Positions 17,190 to 26,247 of a DNA stretch of 64,000 bases are shown here, one piece after another. The notes below the pieces were generated by a model. That model was not told the DNA's origin and searched no databases. It saw only the letters and a list, made by a program, of their open reading frames with translations. The DNA comes from Castellaniella sp041677825 (GTDB lineage Bacteria; Pseudomonadota; Gammaproteobacteria; Burkholderiales; Burkholderiaceae_B): the NCBI RefSeq assembly GCF_041677825.1, contig NZ_JBAYPG010000008.1:35376-99375 (forward strand). Reading direction: 5' to 3'. The stretch's first letter is position 1. Every line of letters begins with the position of its first letter. A program made the position numbers and the translations under genes.

Positions 17190-18275
17190 CTATTCGAGGA
17201 AGGGGCCCTCGGCCTCGGCGATCTCTTTGGCCACCTGATCGACCTGGGCCCAGAACGCCTCGACATCAGCGGCCGGGATGCCGAAGCTGCCGCTGATCCA
17301 CTCTTTGTAGGCCGGTCGCGCAACAGCCTTCCATTTTTCGCGCTCGGCCGTGGGCAGGATGTAGCACTGCTCGAAGTGCTGGCAGGATTGCTGCCAGCCG
17401 TACAGCGACACCAATGCCGACACCCCGTGGCCCAGGAATACCGATTCGCGGGCGGCGTGCACGATGGCCGCCTTGTAGTCGTCGGGCAGGCTGGAGAACC
17501 ATTTCTCGCTCACCAGCCAGCTGGTCGTGTTGTAGACCAGCCCGGCCAGTGTGGTGAACTTGGTGACGTCCCACAGCTTGAAGGCCGCATTCGTGCCCGG
17601 CGCGTTGTACTGGCCGTCGACCAGGTTGGTGGCCAGGGCGGTCTGCACCTCGCCCCAGGCCAGCGGCGTGGCGCTGGCCCCCAGCGATTTTATGATCTCG
17701 ACGGCCGCCGGATTCTGCTCGACGCGGATGTTCAGGCCCTTGAGATCGTCCTGCGTCTTGATCAGGTGCTTGTTGTTGGTGAACGCCACGAAGCCGCCGC
17801 CGTCATCAAACGTGCCCAGGTAACGAATGCCCCTGTCCTTGATCATGGGTTTCATGAAGTCGGCGAACCACTGCGAATCATAGAATGTCCAGGCCGTCGC
17901 GTAATCCGTGAACAGGAATGGCGTGGACGTGATCTGATAGGGCTTGTAGAACGACGACATGGCCCCCGACGAGATCAGTGTCGACTGGACCAGTACGCCG
18001 TCCTTGAGCTGCTTGGTGGTTTCGACCTCGGAGCCCAGCTGCAGGTTGGAAAACAGCTTGACTTCGACATCATTGTTGGTGGCCGATTCGACCAGCGCCT
18101 TGAAGTGTGTGAGTGCTGCCGCCTGCTCGTTGGACATGATGTCCGATGGGTACAGGTAGTTGATGTTCATGGTGTAGCTGGCTGCCGCCGCGCCCACGCA
18201 GTAGGCGGATGCGGAAACCGCGATGAACAGGGATGCCAGTGGCCGCAGCAGCGGCGATGGGTTCAGCTTGGGCAT
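17190..18275 (-). CDS. dctP: TRAP transporter solute-binding protein, DctP family
   Basis: A 361-residue periplasmic receptor of the TRAP system. The start at 18275 has a GGAGG site seven bases upstream and begins a signal peptide ending near CVGAAAASYTMN; the ORF upstream of it is not coding. The mature protein has the DctP pattern: YPSDIMSNEQAAALTHFK near the start, then GGFVAFTNNKHLIKTQDDLK and GLNIRVEQNPAAVEIIKSLG. The RVEQNP segment contains the Arg that normally clamps the ligand carboxylate. It is followed by ATPLAWGEVQTALATNLVDG. The ligand is therefore likely an organic acid, its identity unknown. Confidence 0.92.
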   Translation of the reverse strand: MPKLNPSPLLRPLASLFIAVSASAYCVGAAAASYTMNINYLYPSDIMSNEQAAALTHFKALVESATNNDVEVKLFSNLQLGSEVETTKQLKDGVLVQSTLISSGAMSSFYKPYQITSTPFLFTDYATAWTFYDSQWFADFMKPMIKDRGIRYLGTFDDGGGFVAFTNNKHLIKTQDDLKGLNIRVEQNPAAVEIIKSLGASATPLAWGEVQTALATNLVDGQYNAPGTNAAFKLWDVTKFTTLAGLVYNTTSWLVSEKWFSSLPDDYKAAIVHAARESVFLGHGVSALVSLYGWQQSCQHFEQCYILPTAEREKWKAVARPAYKEWISGSFGIPAADVEAFWAQVDQVAKEIAEAEGPFLE

Positions 18276-18376
18276 GTCAGATCCTCCGATGAGTCGCCCT
18301 TTTTGTACGGGCCTGGTTTTTATTGAATTCTGATGCTGCTGGTGAGGGGGGTGAGGGGTCTCCTTGGTGATGGCTG

Positions 18377-18399
18377 GCGGGCCCGGTGACCGGGCCCGC
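18377..18399. terminator. Strong GC hairpin between the BKACE gene and dctP
   Basis: A perfect 10-bp stem GCGGGCCCGG / CCGGGCCCGC with a TGA loop sits in the 285-bp gap after the DUF849 gene and before dctP. It lacks a T-run on either strand. It may end or attenuate the sugar-catabolic transcript so that the TRAP genes form a separate or weaker unit. The rest of the gap contains no gene that I can see. Confidence 0.45.
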
Positions 18400-18560
18400 A
18401 CGAGTTCATTATAGGGTACGCTTTTTGGGATGTGGTGCCGATTCGGATGGTGTGGTCATCATGTTTCGGCATGATATGCCACGAAATCGATATTTCCAAG
18501 AATACAATACTGCAGTTTCAGCTATTTGTCGGTCGCAGGAACATCCCTTGAAAAGCCAAA

Positions 18561-19493
18561 TCAAAAAGCGACCTTGTCCCCCCCCTTCAGGTGCAGGATC
18601 GCCCGGGTCTCATCGGGCGTGGCCACCTCGAGGTTCAGTGCCTCCAGGATCGTGCGGATGCGCGTCACCTGATCGGCGTTGGAGTGCGCCATCTCACCGG
18701 GCCCCATCCACAGGGAATCCTCGAGCCCGACGCGCACGTTCGAGCCCATGGCGGCGCCGATGGTGGCCAGCGGGATCTGGTTGCGGCCAGCACCCAGGAT
18801 GGACCACTGGTAGTCGGTGCCGAACAGTCGGTCGGCCGTGCGACGCATGTGCATTAGGTCTTCGGGGTTGGGGCCGATGCCGCCCAGAATGCCGAACACG
18901 GACTGTATGAACGGCGGGCTCTGCACCAGGCCACGGTCCATGAAATGTGCGAGGTTGTACAGGTGGCTGATGTCGTAGCATTCGAACTCGAAGCGCGTGC
19001 CATTTTCGGTACCCTTGCGCAGGATGGCCTCGATGTCCTTGTACGTGTTCTTGAAGATCAGGTCACGGCTGTTTTCAAGGTGCTGGCGTTCCCAGTCGTG
19101 CTGAAAGGTCTTGAAGCGATTCAGCATGGGGAACAGTCCGAAATTCATCGAACCCATGTTCAACGACGCCAGTTCGGGCTTGAAGGTCATCGCGGGCTGC
19201 ATGCGTTCTTCGACCGTCATGTGCGGGCTGCCACCCGTCGTGATGTTGATCACTGCGTCGGTGGCCTGCCTGATCTTCTCCAGGAACGGGCGAAAGAACT
19301 CCGGATCCTGAGTGGGCTTGCCATCCTTCGGGTCGCGCGCATGCAGGTGCAGGACCGCAGCGCCGGCCTGTGCGGCCGCAATGGCATCATCGGCGATCTG
19401 CTCGGCCGTGACCGGCAGGTAGGGTGACATGCTGGGGGTGTGAATGGCGCCGGTGACGGCGCAGCTGATGATGGCCTTCTTCTTGCTTGCCAT
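18561..19493 (-). CDS. BKACE: beta-keto acid cleavage enzyme (DUF849)
   Basis: A 310-residue TIM-barrel zinc enzyme. Family members condense a beta-keto acid with acetyl-CoA and cleave it to acetoacetate plus a CoA ester. Visible hallmarks are CAVTGAIHTPSMSPYLPVT, the zinc ligands in VLHLHARDPKDGKP (His49 and His51), INITTGGSPHMTVEERM, SLNMGSMNFG, and VRVGLEDSLWMGPGEMAHSN, where the Glu is the third metal ligand. AGGAG precedes the ATG. It follows the CRYL1-type dehydrogenase gene, whose product would be a 3-keto acid, the substrate class that BKACE enzymes use. The exact substrate is not predictable from the residues I can see. Confidence 0.92.
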   Translation of the reverse strand: MASKKKAIISCAVTGAIHTPSMSPYLPVTAEQIADDAIAAAQAGAAVLHLHARDPKDGKPTQDPEFFRPFLEKIRQATDAVINITTGGSPHMTVEERMQPAMTFKPELASLNMGSMNFGLFPMLNRFKTFQHDWERQHLENSRDLIFKNTYKDIEAILRKGTENGTRFEFECYDISHLYNLAHFMDRGLVQSPPFIQSVFGILGGIGPNPEDLMHMRRTADRLFGTDYQWSILGAGRNQIPLATIGAAMGSNVRVGLEDSLWMGPGEMAHSNADQVTRIRTILEALNLEVATPDETRAILHLKGGDKVAF

Positions 19494-19560
19494 GGTGATG
19501 CTCCTTGAAAAATTCGTGATTGATATGCGTTCAGCGGATGCGGGCGTTGCGCGGGTGGCA

Positions 19561-20484
19561 TCAATCCTTGCCTGCCTTGTGCCTGAGCAGGGCCATCAGG
19601 CGTTCATCGCGCCAGACCCGCCTCTCCCGGAGTTGCTCGCGCGGCAGGATGTCACGCCGCTCGGCGTCCAGAGCGTGGATCAGCGTGTCAGACCACGGTG
19701 TGGTGTCCGTCTGTTCCAACGCCAGTTCGTTGTAGATGCCGCCGTATCGTTCACAATAATCCTGCAGACCGTCAGGGGCATTCAGATCGATGGTTTCGAA
19801 CGGCCCCATGAATGACCATCGCAATCCCAGGCCGTTCTTGATGGTCAGATCCAGATCCTCGACCGACACATAGTCGTTCTCGACGAGACGGAAGGCTTCC
19901 CGCAATACGGCGCCCTGCAGCCGATTCAGGATGAAGCCCTTGATTTCCTTCTTGACGATGATGGGGGTTTGTTGCACTTGCGTCAGCAGGTCATGCGCTT
20001 TCGAGATCACCGCTGGATCCGTCCACGGCGCGCCGCACAGCTCGACGACTGGAATCAGGTAGGGCGGATTCACCGGGTGTGCCACCAGGCAGCGGGCACG
20101 GCCGGGCAGGCTTTCGGTGAACCGCGAAGCCGCGATGCTGGATGTGGAGCTGGCCAGTATCGCCTCGGGACGGGTCAGTGCGTCCATGCGGGCGAAAATC
20201 TCCTGCTTGATCTCGACGGACTCCGGCAAGCATTCCTGCACGTATCCCGCCTCGGCAAGGGCCTCTTCCAGGGTCGGTACACAGCGGATCCTTGCCTGGG
20301 TCTGTGTGCTGGAGGCCAGCAGACCGGAGCGCTGCAGTTTGTCGGTGAGCTGCTGCACCATTTCATCCGCACGTTCCAGCGCTCGCGGGTCACCATCCCA
20401 GAGGGCGACATCGAGGCCACCTCGGGCAAATACGATGGACCATGCCTGGCCGATGAGGCCGGCGCCTATGACTGCGATCTTCAT
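19561..20484 (-). CDS. 3-hydroxyacyl-CoA dehydrogenase-fold enzyme, CRYL1 / L-gulonate 3-dehydrogenase type
   Basis: A 307-residue NAD-dependent dehydrogenase. The Rossmann motif GAGLIG is at residues 7-12. The rest follows lambda-crystallin/L-gulonate 3-dehydrogenase closely by recall: YVQECLPESVEIKQEIFA, SSTSS, CLVAHPVNPPYLIPVVEL, GFILNRLQGAVLREAFRLVE, GLGLRWSFMGPFETIDLNAP and the terminal RRVWRDERLMAL. Such enzymes oxidise the 3-hydroxyl of aldonates such as L-gulonate, giving 3-keto acids; carnitine dehydrogenases are the other close relatives. It lies between the SMP-30 lactonase and the BKACE gene, about 68 bp from BKACE. I favour a sugar-acid substrate over carnitine because of these neighbours. 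Confidence 0.85.
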   Translation of the reverse strand: MKIAVIGAGLIGQAWSIVFARGGLDVALWDGDPRALERADEMVQQLTDKLQRSGLLASSTQTQARIRCVPTLEEALAEAGYVQECLPESVEIKQEIFARMDALTRPEAILASSTSSIAASRFTESLPGRARCLVAHPVNPPYLIPVVELCGAPWTDPAVISKAHDLLTQVQQTPIIVKKEIKGFILNRLQGAVLREAFRLVENDYVSVEDLDLTIKNGLGLRWSFMGPFETIDLNAPDGLQDYCERYGGIYNELALEQTDTTPWSDTLIHALDAERRDILPREQLRERRVWRDERLMALLRHKAGKD

Positions 20485-20525
20485 GATTTCGTGATCCTGA
20501 CAATGTGGGTGAGCGGGGGTGTGGG

Positions 20526-21401
20526 TCAGCCCCCAAAACGGTGTTCAGGCACGCCCTGTATGCCCAGCCCGGTGATCATGAAGACGCTGCCCCCCAGCAC
20601 CGAATCGGTGGGGAACCGTGGCAGGGGAGGGCGCGACATGGACGTGACGAAGAGGATATCCAGATTTTCACCGCCGAACATGACGCTGGTCACATTCTTG
20701 ACGGGCATCTCGATGATCCGCTCGATCTGTCCATCGGGGGTGTAACGTACCAACTGGCCTTCATACACCTGGGCATTCCACAGGCAGCCTTCTGCATCCA
20801 CGGTCGAGCCATCCGGAGAGCGGAAATTCTTGCCCTGGATGGTTGCGAAGGTGCGCCGATTGGCGATGGCGCCGGTGTCCAGATCATAGTCGTAGGCCCA
20901 GATTTCTTCGGCCCAGGTGTCTGCAAAATAGAACGTTCGGCCGTCGGGGCTCCAGCAGGGCCCATTGGAAACCACGATCCCTTCTTGCAGCTTGTGCACT
21001 GAAAGATCCGTGTCCAGGCGATATAACGCGCCGTTGGGGCCGTCTTCCATGGTATCCATGCTGCCGAACAGAAAACGACCTCTCTGGTCGACCTTGCCGT
21101 CATTGAGCCGGTTGTTGGGCGAATCGGGCTCCGGGTCATGCAGCAGTTCGACGTGCCCCGTCTTGAAATCGACGGTGTGCAAGCCGTTGGCCAATGACGC
21201 AATGGCCCCACCTGAACGCCGCAGGGCCATCGAGCCGATTTTCTGGGGCACCTGCCAGGCTCTGATGTCCCGGCCATCGACGGTTGCGCGGAAGATCCGG
21301 CCATCGGCACTGTCTATCCAGTAGAGGCGCTGCTCGTCGATATCCCAGAGAGGACCCTCGCCAAGCGTCGTTTTGACATCGACAAACACTTCAATCTTCA
21401 T
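20526..21401 (-). CDS. SMP-30 / gluconolactonase / LRE-family lactonase
   Basis: A 291-residue six-bladed beta-propeller lactonase that would hydrolyse a sugar lactone to its aldonate, using a divalent metal. Key elements are the metal Glu in LGEGPLWD near residue 15, then YWIDSADGRIFRA, NRLNDGKVDQRGRFLFGSMD with the metal-binding Asn/Asp, VVSNGPCWSPDGRTFYFADT, and LWNAQVYEGQLVRYTPDG. The length fits the family. An AGGAG site overlaps the stop of the upstream permease (10 bp apart), so the gene is tightly coupled to transport. This supports a lactone intermediate generated from the imported sugar. Confidence 0.9.
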   Translation of the reverse strand: MKIEVFVDVKTTLGEGPLWDIDEQRLYWIDSADGRIFRATVDGRDIRAWQVPQKIGSMALRRSGGAIASLANGLHTVDFKTGHVELLHDPEPDSPNNRLNDGKVDQRGRFLFGSMDTMEDGPNGALYRLDTDLSVHKLQEGIVVSNGPCWSPDGRTFYFADTWAEEIWAYDYDLDTGAIANRRTFATIQGKNFRSPDGSTVDAEGCLWNAQVYEGQLVRYTPDGQIERIIEMPVKNVTSVMFGGENLDILFVTSMSRPPLPRFPTDSVLGGSVFMITGLGIQGVPEHRFGG

Positions 21402-21410
21402 ATTGAGCTC

Positions 21411-23450
21411 CTAAGAAAACCGCTCCTTGAGACTGGCAACTGCCAGCAGCAGAACCGAACCAAAGATGATGGGCCTGACGGCATAGGGCAGCCCGCTGCC
21501 CGACAGCAGCATCTGCAGTGCCGTAAGCAGCAAGACCCCGGCCAGCATGCCCAGGTAGTGACCACGGCCGCCAGTGATCAGGCCGCCGCCGACCACGATG
21601 ACGGCGATCGAGGGCAGCAGGAAATCATCGCCCATGCCCAGGCTGGCCTGGCCCGAGAAACCCGTCAGCAGAACCCCCACCAGTGCTGCGCACAGGCTGG
21701 ACAATACGAACACCAGGATGAGGATGCGATTGGCAGGCACACCCGACAGGTGCGCTGCCTTCAGGTTGCTGCCGGTTGCATAGACCTGTCGGCCAAAGGG
21801 CGTGCACGTCAGGAGGAACACGGCAAAGGCCACGAACAGCAGCATCAGGTAGGCAATCGGTGTGATGCCGAACAGCTTTGCCGTCATCAGCCACGAGACG
21901 GCAGGCGCCGGAAAGCCGCTGGGCGTCCCTTGCGAGTACAGCAGCGCGAGCCCCTGCAGGATGCCGTTGGTCGCGAGTGTCGCCACGATGGACGAAAATC
22001 CGAGTACGGCCACCATGATGCCATTGAGCAAGCCAATGGCCAGCCCGGTCAGCGTCACGAGAATGAGGGCCTGGGCGAGGTTCTCATTGGAGCCCTGCGT
22101 GATCCCGGTAAAGATGAAGGCACACAGGGCAATGGTCCACGGTAGTGAAAGATCGAGGCCGCCGGTGAGAATGACGGCACCCTGGCCGAGCGCCAGAATG
22201 ATCAGGAAGGTGGACAGGACGATCAGTGAATTCCAGTAGGACCAGCGGAATATATTGAGGTCCAGGATCACGGCGGTGGCCAGCACGATGAGAATCAGTG
22301 CGATCAGGGCCGGCACGGAGAGCATGATGTCCTTTCTGTACCGTTTCGCCAGGCTGATATGCGGTGGCGGGGTACTGGATGACTGGACAATGTCGATACC
22401 CGGCCTGGCATGGTGTGCATTGCGGCGATCGCGGCCATGCGTCCGGCGAAAATGCATCCGCGCCAGTGTTCGTGCGATGAATTCGCGCAGTGGTGAGCCA
22501 GACCCCAGGGCGTTGAGCAGTACGGCGATGATCAGCACGACCCCCTGCGCGATCGTCGAGTAGTACGCCGATACGCTGAAAATCAGCAGGAGATTCACGA
22601 TCACCATGAGGATATAGGCACCCAGTACCGAACCCAGCGGGCCGCCCCGTCCGCCGCCCAGGCGCGTACCGCCAATGACGATGGCTGCAAAGACGGGCAG
22701 CAGCAAAGAGTTGCCTACCAGCGGGTCCCCCGAGCCCGTCTGTGCCGTGAGGAACAGGCCGGCCAGGCCGTACAGGGCGCCTGCGGCACAGTATTTCAGC
22801 AGCAGAACGCGTCGGATCCGGATCCCGACGGCACTGGCAGAGGCCATGTTGCCGCCCACGGCATAGAGGTGCAGGCCGTAGGGTGTCCGCTTGAGCCATG
22901 CCCAGGCGCCCAGGCAGGCGAGAATCATGAATCCGGCCGTGGGCATGACATCGGGGATCAGATCGCCCATGAGCGTCGAACTGATGATGCCAGGCACTTC
23001 GCCGCCCGGCGAATCCATGATCAGCAGGGTGACCCCCTGAAGAATGAACATGGTGGCCAGGGTGACGACGATGGACTGCAGTCTGAGATAAGCGACCAGC
23101 AGGCCGTTGACCAACCCGCACGCGCTGCCGATCCCGATTGCCAGCACCAGCATGGCCAGGAACGTGCCCGGCCCGTCGCCCTCGATGAACTGGCTCGCCA
23201 GTACGACGTTGACCAACGAAATCACGGCCCCTACGGACAGATCGAAGCCACCCCCCAGTATCACCAGCGTGCCGCCTATGGCCGCAATCGCCAGCGTCGT
23301 GCCCCCTTGTATCAGCAGCAGAAGGTCGAAATATTCGAAGCTCGCGCCGCTCTTGAGCGTGACCATGAAGACCAGCAGGATCAATACGGCCGCAGCAGCG
23401 ATCACGCTGCCGAATTGATCCAGCATGCGGCCATACGAATGATCAGACAT
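21411..23450 (-). CDS. Sugar ABC transporter permease made of two fused RbsC-type domains
   Basis: A 679-residue protein with two complete RbsC/BPD_transp_2 permease units in one chain. The first (about residues 10-320) contains GGTLVILGGGFDLSVGAVIS, VTLATMFILQGV and GGTRLGGGRGGPLGSVLGA. A basic hydrophilic linker (about 325-375, with RRTHGRDRRNAHHARP) follows. The second unit (about 375-679) repeats the same landmarks: GQGAVILTGGLDLSLPWTIA, VATLATNGILQG and GGGLITGGRGHYLGMLAGV. Ribose-type importers normally use two separate permease chains. Here a fused heterodimer would pair with the RbsA-type ATPase, whose stop overlaps this start by 8 bp. No frameshift is visible, so the fusion looks functional. 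Confidence 0.9.
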   Translation of the reverse strand: MSDHSYGRMLDQFGSVIAAAAVLILLVFMVTLKSGASFEYFDLLLLIQGGTTLAIAAIGGTLVILGGGFDLSVGAVISLVNVVLASQFIEGDGPGTFLAMLVLAIGIGSACGLVNGLLVAYLRLQSIVVTLATMFILQGVTLLIMDSPGGEVPGIISSTLMGDLIPDVMPTAGFMILACLGAWAWLKRTPYGLHLYAVGGNMASASAVGIRIRRVLLLKYCAAGALYGLAGLFLTAQTGSGDPLVGNSLLLPVFAAIVIGGTRLGGGRGGPLGSVLGAYILMVIVNLLLIFSVSAYYSTIAQGVVLIIAVLLNALGSGSPLREFIARTLARMHFRRTHGRDRRNAHHARPGIDIVQSSSTPPPHISLAKRYRKDIMLSVPALIALILIVLATAVILDLNIFRWSYWNSLIVLSTFLIILALGQGAVILTGGLDLSLPWTIALCAFIFTGITQGSNENLAQALILVTLTGLAIGLLNGIMVAVLGFSSIVATLATNGILQGLALLYSQGTPSGFPAPAVSWLMTAKLFGITPIAYLMLLFVAFAVFLLTCTPFGRQVYATGSNLKAAHLSGVPANRILILVFVLSSLCAALVGVLLTGFSGQASLGMGDDFLLPSIAVIVVGGGLITGGRGHYLGMLAGVLLLTALQMLLSGSGLPYAVRPIIFGSVLLLAVASLKERFS

Positions 23451-24969
23451 GCGTCAATTCCGTTTCGGTATGCGGCTGGCCCAACATGGTGGATACCACG
23501 GCGTGCTCGGTGATGTCGGACGCCTCGAAGGTCCGGGTGATGTGGCTGCGATAAATGACGTGGATCCGGTGGCTCAGATTGATCACTTCGGCGATTTCCG
23601 TTGAATAGAACAGTACGGCGCCCCCGAGGCGCGTGTAATCGAGCATCAGTTTGTAGATTTCATGTTTTGTGCCTACATCGATGCCGCGTGTGGGGTCAAA
23701 GAGCAGCAGGATGCGGCTGCGGGCCAGCAACCAGCGGGCGAGGACTATTTTTTGCTGGTTGCCACCGGAAAACGACCCTGCGTCCATCCAGAGCGCCCTT
23801 TGGTCCAGATTGATGCGCTCGAACACCCGGGCGGCACCCGCAACCTCGGCGGACTGACGGATGGCGCCGCCACGCGCCAGTTGCCGCAGAATGGGTAGTG
23901 ATGCGTTCTTCAGGCCGCTCTGGTTGAGCAGCAGGCCTTCCGTCTTGCGGTCTTCCGGCACAAAACCGATGCCTGCGTGCCGGATGGCATCCATCGGGCC
24001 GAGCTGCAGGGTGGCTTTGCCATCGATGAGCATCTGGCCCGATTCGGGCAGACGCAGGCCGAAGCAGGCTTCAAAGAGGTCGAGCTGGCCCATGCCCTGA
24101 AGTGCCGCAATGCCAAGGATTTCACCCTGATGCAGCTGCAGGCTGGCATTCTGGATCGAGCCTGCGGACAGGCCCTGCAGCTCGAGCACGCATGGGCCTT
24201 TGTCGTGGCTCTCCCGGGGCGGAAAAACATTGTGTACTGAGCGGCCGGCAATCAGCTCGACCACCTCGTCGTCAGTGTAGTCGCTGACAATGCCCGACGA
24301 AATCAGGGTACCGTTGCGCAGGATGGACAGGTCATCGCAGAATTCGCGCACCTCTTTCATCCGGTGAGAGATGAATATGATGGTCAATCCCTGAGCCTTG
24401 AGCCTGGCAATGATTCCGCCCAGCCATTGAACATCCACCGATGACAGGGTGGAAGTGGGTTCGTCGAGCAGGAGGATTCTTGGCTTCCTGAAGATCGCGC
24501 GCGTGATTTCGATCTTCTGCTGCACCGTCAGGCTGAGGTTGCGCACGGGTTCGTCAAGATCCACCTCGAATTCGAGTTCCGCCATGTGCGCCAGGATGAG
24601 CCTGCGCAATTGTGCACGGCGTATCATCCCGGAGGCATGAATCGCCGCACGGGGCAAGAGCATGTTGTCCAGAACCGAGAGATCCGGGAGCATGGTCATT
24701 TCCTGGAAGGCGGTCTGGATGCCCAGTGCCTGGGCCTTCAAGGGCGATGCCAGGTTGACCTGCTCGCCGAAGACTTCGATGTGCCCCGTGGTGGGGGGCA
24801 TGAGCCCCGAAAGCAGTTTGACCGTCGTGGACTTGCCGGCACCGTTCTCGCCCAGCAAGGCATGTACGCGCCCGGGCCTGATGTCCAGTGAGACGTCCGA
24901 AAGCGCAACCACCGGACCGAATCGTCTGGACAGATGATGCAGGCGCAGTGCGCTGTCGGATGGCTGCAT
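23443..24969 (-). CDS. Sugar ABC transporter ATP-binding protein, RbsA/MglA type
   Basis: A 508-residue tandem ATPase. The first half has a full nucleotide site: Walker A GENGAGKST near residue 40, Q-loop QEMTMLP, signature LSLTVQQKIEITRA, Walker B ILLLDEPTSTL and H-loop IIFISHRMKE. The second half has the degenerate Walker A usual in this family (GIAALQGMGQLDLFEACFG) but a good signature, SFSGGNQQKIVLARWLLARS. Both halves are needed to drive sugar import through the fused permease downstream. A strong hairpin lies between it and the binding-protein gene upstream. Confidence 0.94.
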   Translation of the reverse strand: MQPSDSALRLHHLSRRFGPVVALSDVSLDIRPGRVHALLGENGAGKSTTVKLLSGLMPPTTGHIEVFGEQVNLASPLKAQALGIQTAFQEMTMLPDLSVLDNMLLPRAAIHASGMIRRAQLRRLILAHMAELEFEVDLDEPVRNLSLTVQQKIEITRAIFRKPRILLLDEPTSTLSSVDVQWLGGIIARLKAQGLTIIFISHRMKEVREFCDDLSILRNGTLISSGIVSDYTDDEVVELIAGRSVHNVFPPRESHDKGPCVLELQGLSAGSIQNASLQLHQGEILGIAALQGMGQLDLFEACFGLRLPESGQMLIDGKATLQLGPMDAIRHAGIGFVPEDRKTEGLLLNQSGLKNASLPILRQLARGGAIRQSAEVAGAARVFERINLDQRALWMDAGSFSGGNQQKIVLARWLLARSRILLLFDPTRGIDVGTKHEIYKLMLDYTRLGGAVLFYSTEIAEVINLSHRIHVIYRSHITRTFEASDITEHAVVSTMLGQPHTETELTHV

Positions 24970-25014
24970 GTCGGGGCCTTTCTGAGCGTGGGTGGACGGT
25001 GTGAAACGAGGGTG

Positions 25015-25048
25015 CCGGCCGGCGTGCCAGTGGTTTGTCGCCGGCCGG
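25015..25048. promoter_or_regulatory. Intercistronic hairpin after the sugar-binding protein gene
   Basis: A perfect 10-bp stem, CCGGCCGGCG (25015-25024) with CGCCGGCCGG (25039-25048), closes a 14-nt loop in the gap between the binding-protein stop and the ATPase start. No T-run follows. Its position matches hairpins that protect the binding-protein part of transporter mRNAs. Confidence 0.55.
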
Positions 25049-25058
25049 TGCCAGTGGC

Positions 25059-26192
25059 CTATTCCTCGTCAGGCTCCCCGTTCAGGGCCGCTTCCAGACC
25101 CAGATTCTCGGTTTCCGGGGAATAGATGGATGCGAACCAGCCGGGGTTCTTCACGATTGACGGCATGAACACGTTGCAGCCGTCATCCATTTCTTTCCAC
25201 GTGCCATTCTGGCAGAGTTTGACGGTTTCGTTGGTGATGCGCGGCAAGGGCAGGATCACTTCCTGCGGCACCTCTTTGCCATCCAGAGCCTGGACCGCCA
25301 GTTTCAGAGCCAGCGCGCCCGAGTACGGCACGGATGCGTAGGAAAAGCGCGGCGCGCCCAGGGGTGCATACGCACCACTTGCACCGTCCAGTTGAGTGTC
25401 GGGTGGCAGCATCTGGATGCGCCCGCCATTGGAGCCTTCTCCGGCGCAGGGCAGAAGATCTTCTGGCTTGCGGTCGGCCTCGAGCTGCATGGCGTTGGCC
25501 GTGTAGCAGCCCACCTGCATCCACAGGCCATCGATGTCATCCCAGTCTCGCACGGCCATGATTTTGGTCAGCTCGGTGCGCGCGACCGCCTGGCTCCACA
25601 TGCCCGGGCTTTCGTTGACCACCTTGATTTCCGGATACTTTGCAAAAACGGATTTGGCACCTTCTGTCCGCAGCTTGTCCACCGATGTGCCCGGCACGCC
25701 GGTGATCATGACGACGTTGCCTTTGCCGCCCATTTGCTCGACCAGCCATTCGCCGGTTGCCACGCCCGCTTCTTTCTGGTCGATGTGGATATTGTGGGCG
25801 CAGGGTTCGGTGACTTCGCCATCATAGGCGAACACCTTGATGTCTTTCGAGCATGCCCGTTTGATCACCTGATTGAGTGCCGTGGGTGAGATTGGGTACA
25901 CCACGATGGCGTTGGCACCTGCCTGGATCATGGCATTGATCTGCTGGATCTGCTTTTGTGCATCGGCGCCAGCCACCTGGATTTCGAGATCCACCTTGTC
26001 ACGCAGTTCGGGCGTCTTGGCCATGGCCTTGATCATGTTGGTGGCTTCGGCCTGCCAGTCATTGCCAATGTAGCTCATGCTGAGGAATATCTTGTATTTG
26101 TCCGATTCTGCATGCGAGGCCGGTGCCAGCAGCATGGCCGATGCGGCCATCATCGAGGTCACCAGTGTTTTCATGCCCTTGGTACCGTTCAT
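25059..26192 (-). CDS. Sugar ABC transporter periplasmic binding protein (Peripla_BP_4 type)
   Basis: A 377-residue periplasmic protein of the ribose/galactose-binding fold. The start at 26192 follows an AGGAGA site and begins a signal peptide ending at LLAPASHA-ESDKY. The mature part reads KIFLSMSYIGNDWQAEATNM, then AQKQIQQINAMIQAGANAIV and VYPISPTALNQVI, and GNVVMITGVPGTSVDKLR, all typical of the family. Six cysteines in the mature chain (for example in RACSKD, EPCAHN, VGCYTA, LPCAGE, KLCQNG, DGCNVF) suggest periplasmic disulfides, which is unusual for this family. It is second in the operon after the SDR gene. Confidence 0.92.
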   Translation of the reverse strand: MNGTKGMKTLVTSMMAASAMLLAPASHAESDKYKIFLSMSYIGNDWQAEATNMIKAMAKTPELRDKVDLEIQVAGADAQKQIQQINAMIQAGANAIVVYPISPTALNQVIKRACSKDIKVFAYDGEVTEPCAHNIHIDQKEAGVATGEWLVEQMGGKGNVVMITGVPGTSVDKLRTEGAKSVFAKYPEIKVVNESPGMWSQAVARTELTKIMAVRDWDDIDGLWMQVGCYTANAMQLEADRKPEDLLPCAGEGSNGGRIQMLPPDTQLDGASGAYAPLGAPRFSYASVPYSGALALKLAVQALDGKEVPQEVILPLPRITNETVKLCQNGTWKEMDDGCNVFMPSIVKNPGWFASIYSPETENLGLEAALNGEPDEE

Positions 26193-26247
26193 TTCAGTCT
26201 CCTGGTTGGGGGAAAACCGGGGCCGTGCCCCGTATTGTTGAAGCATC

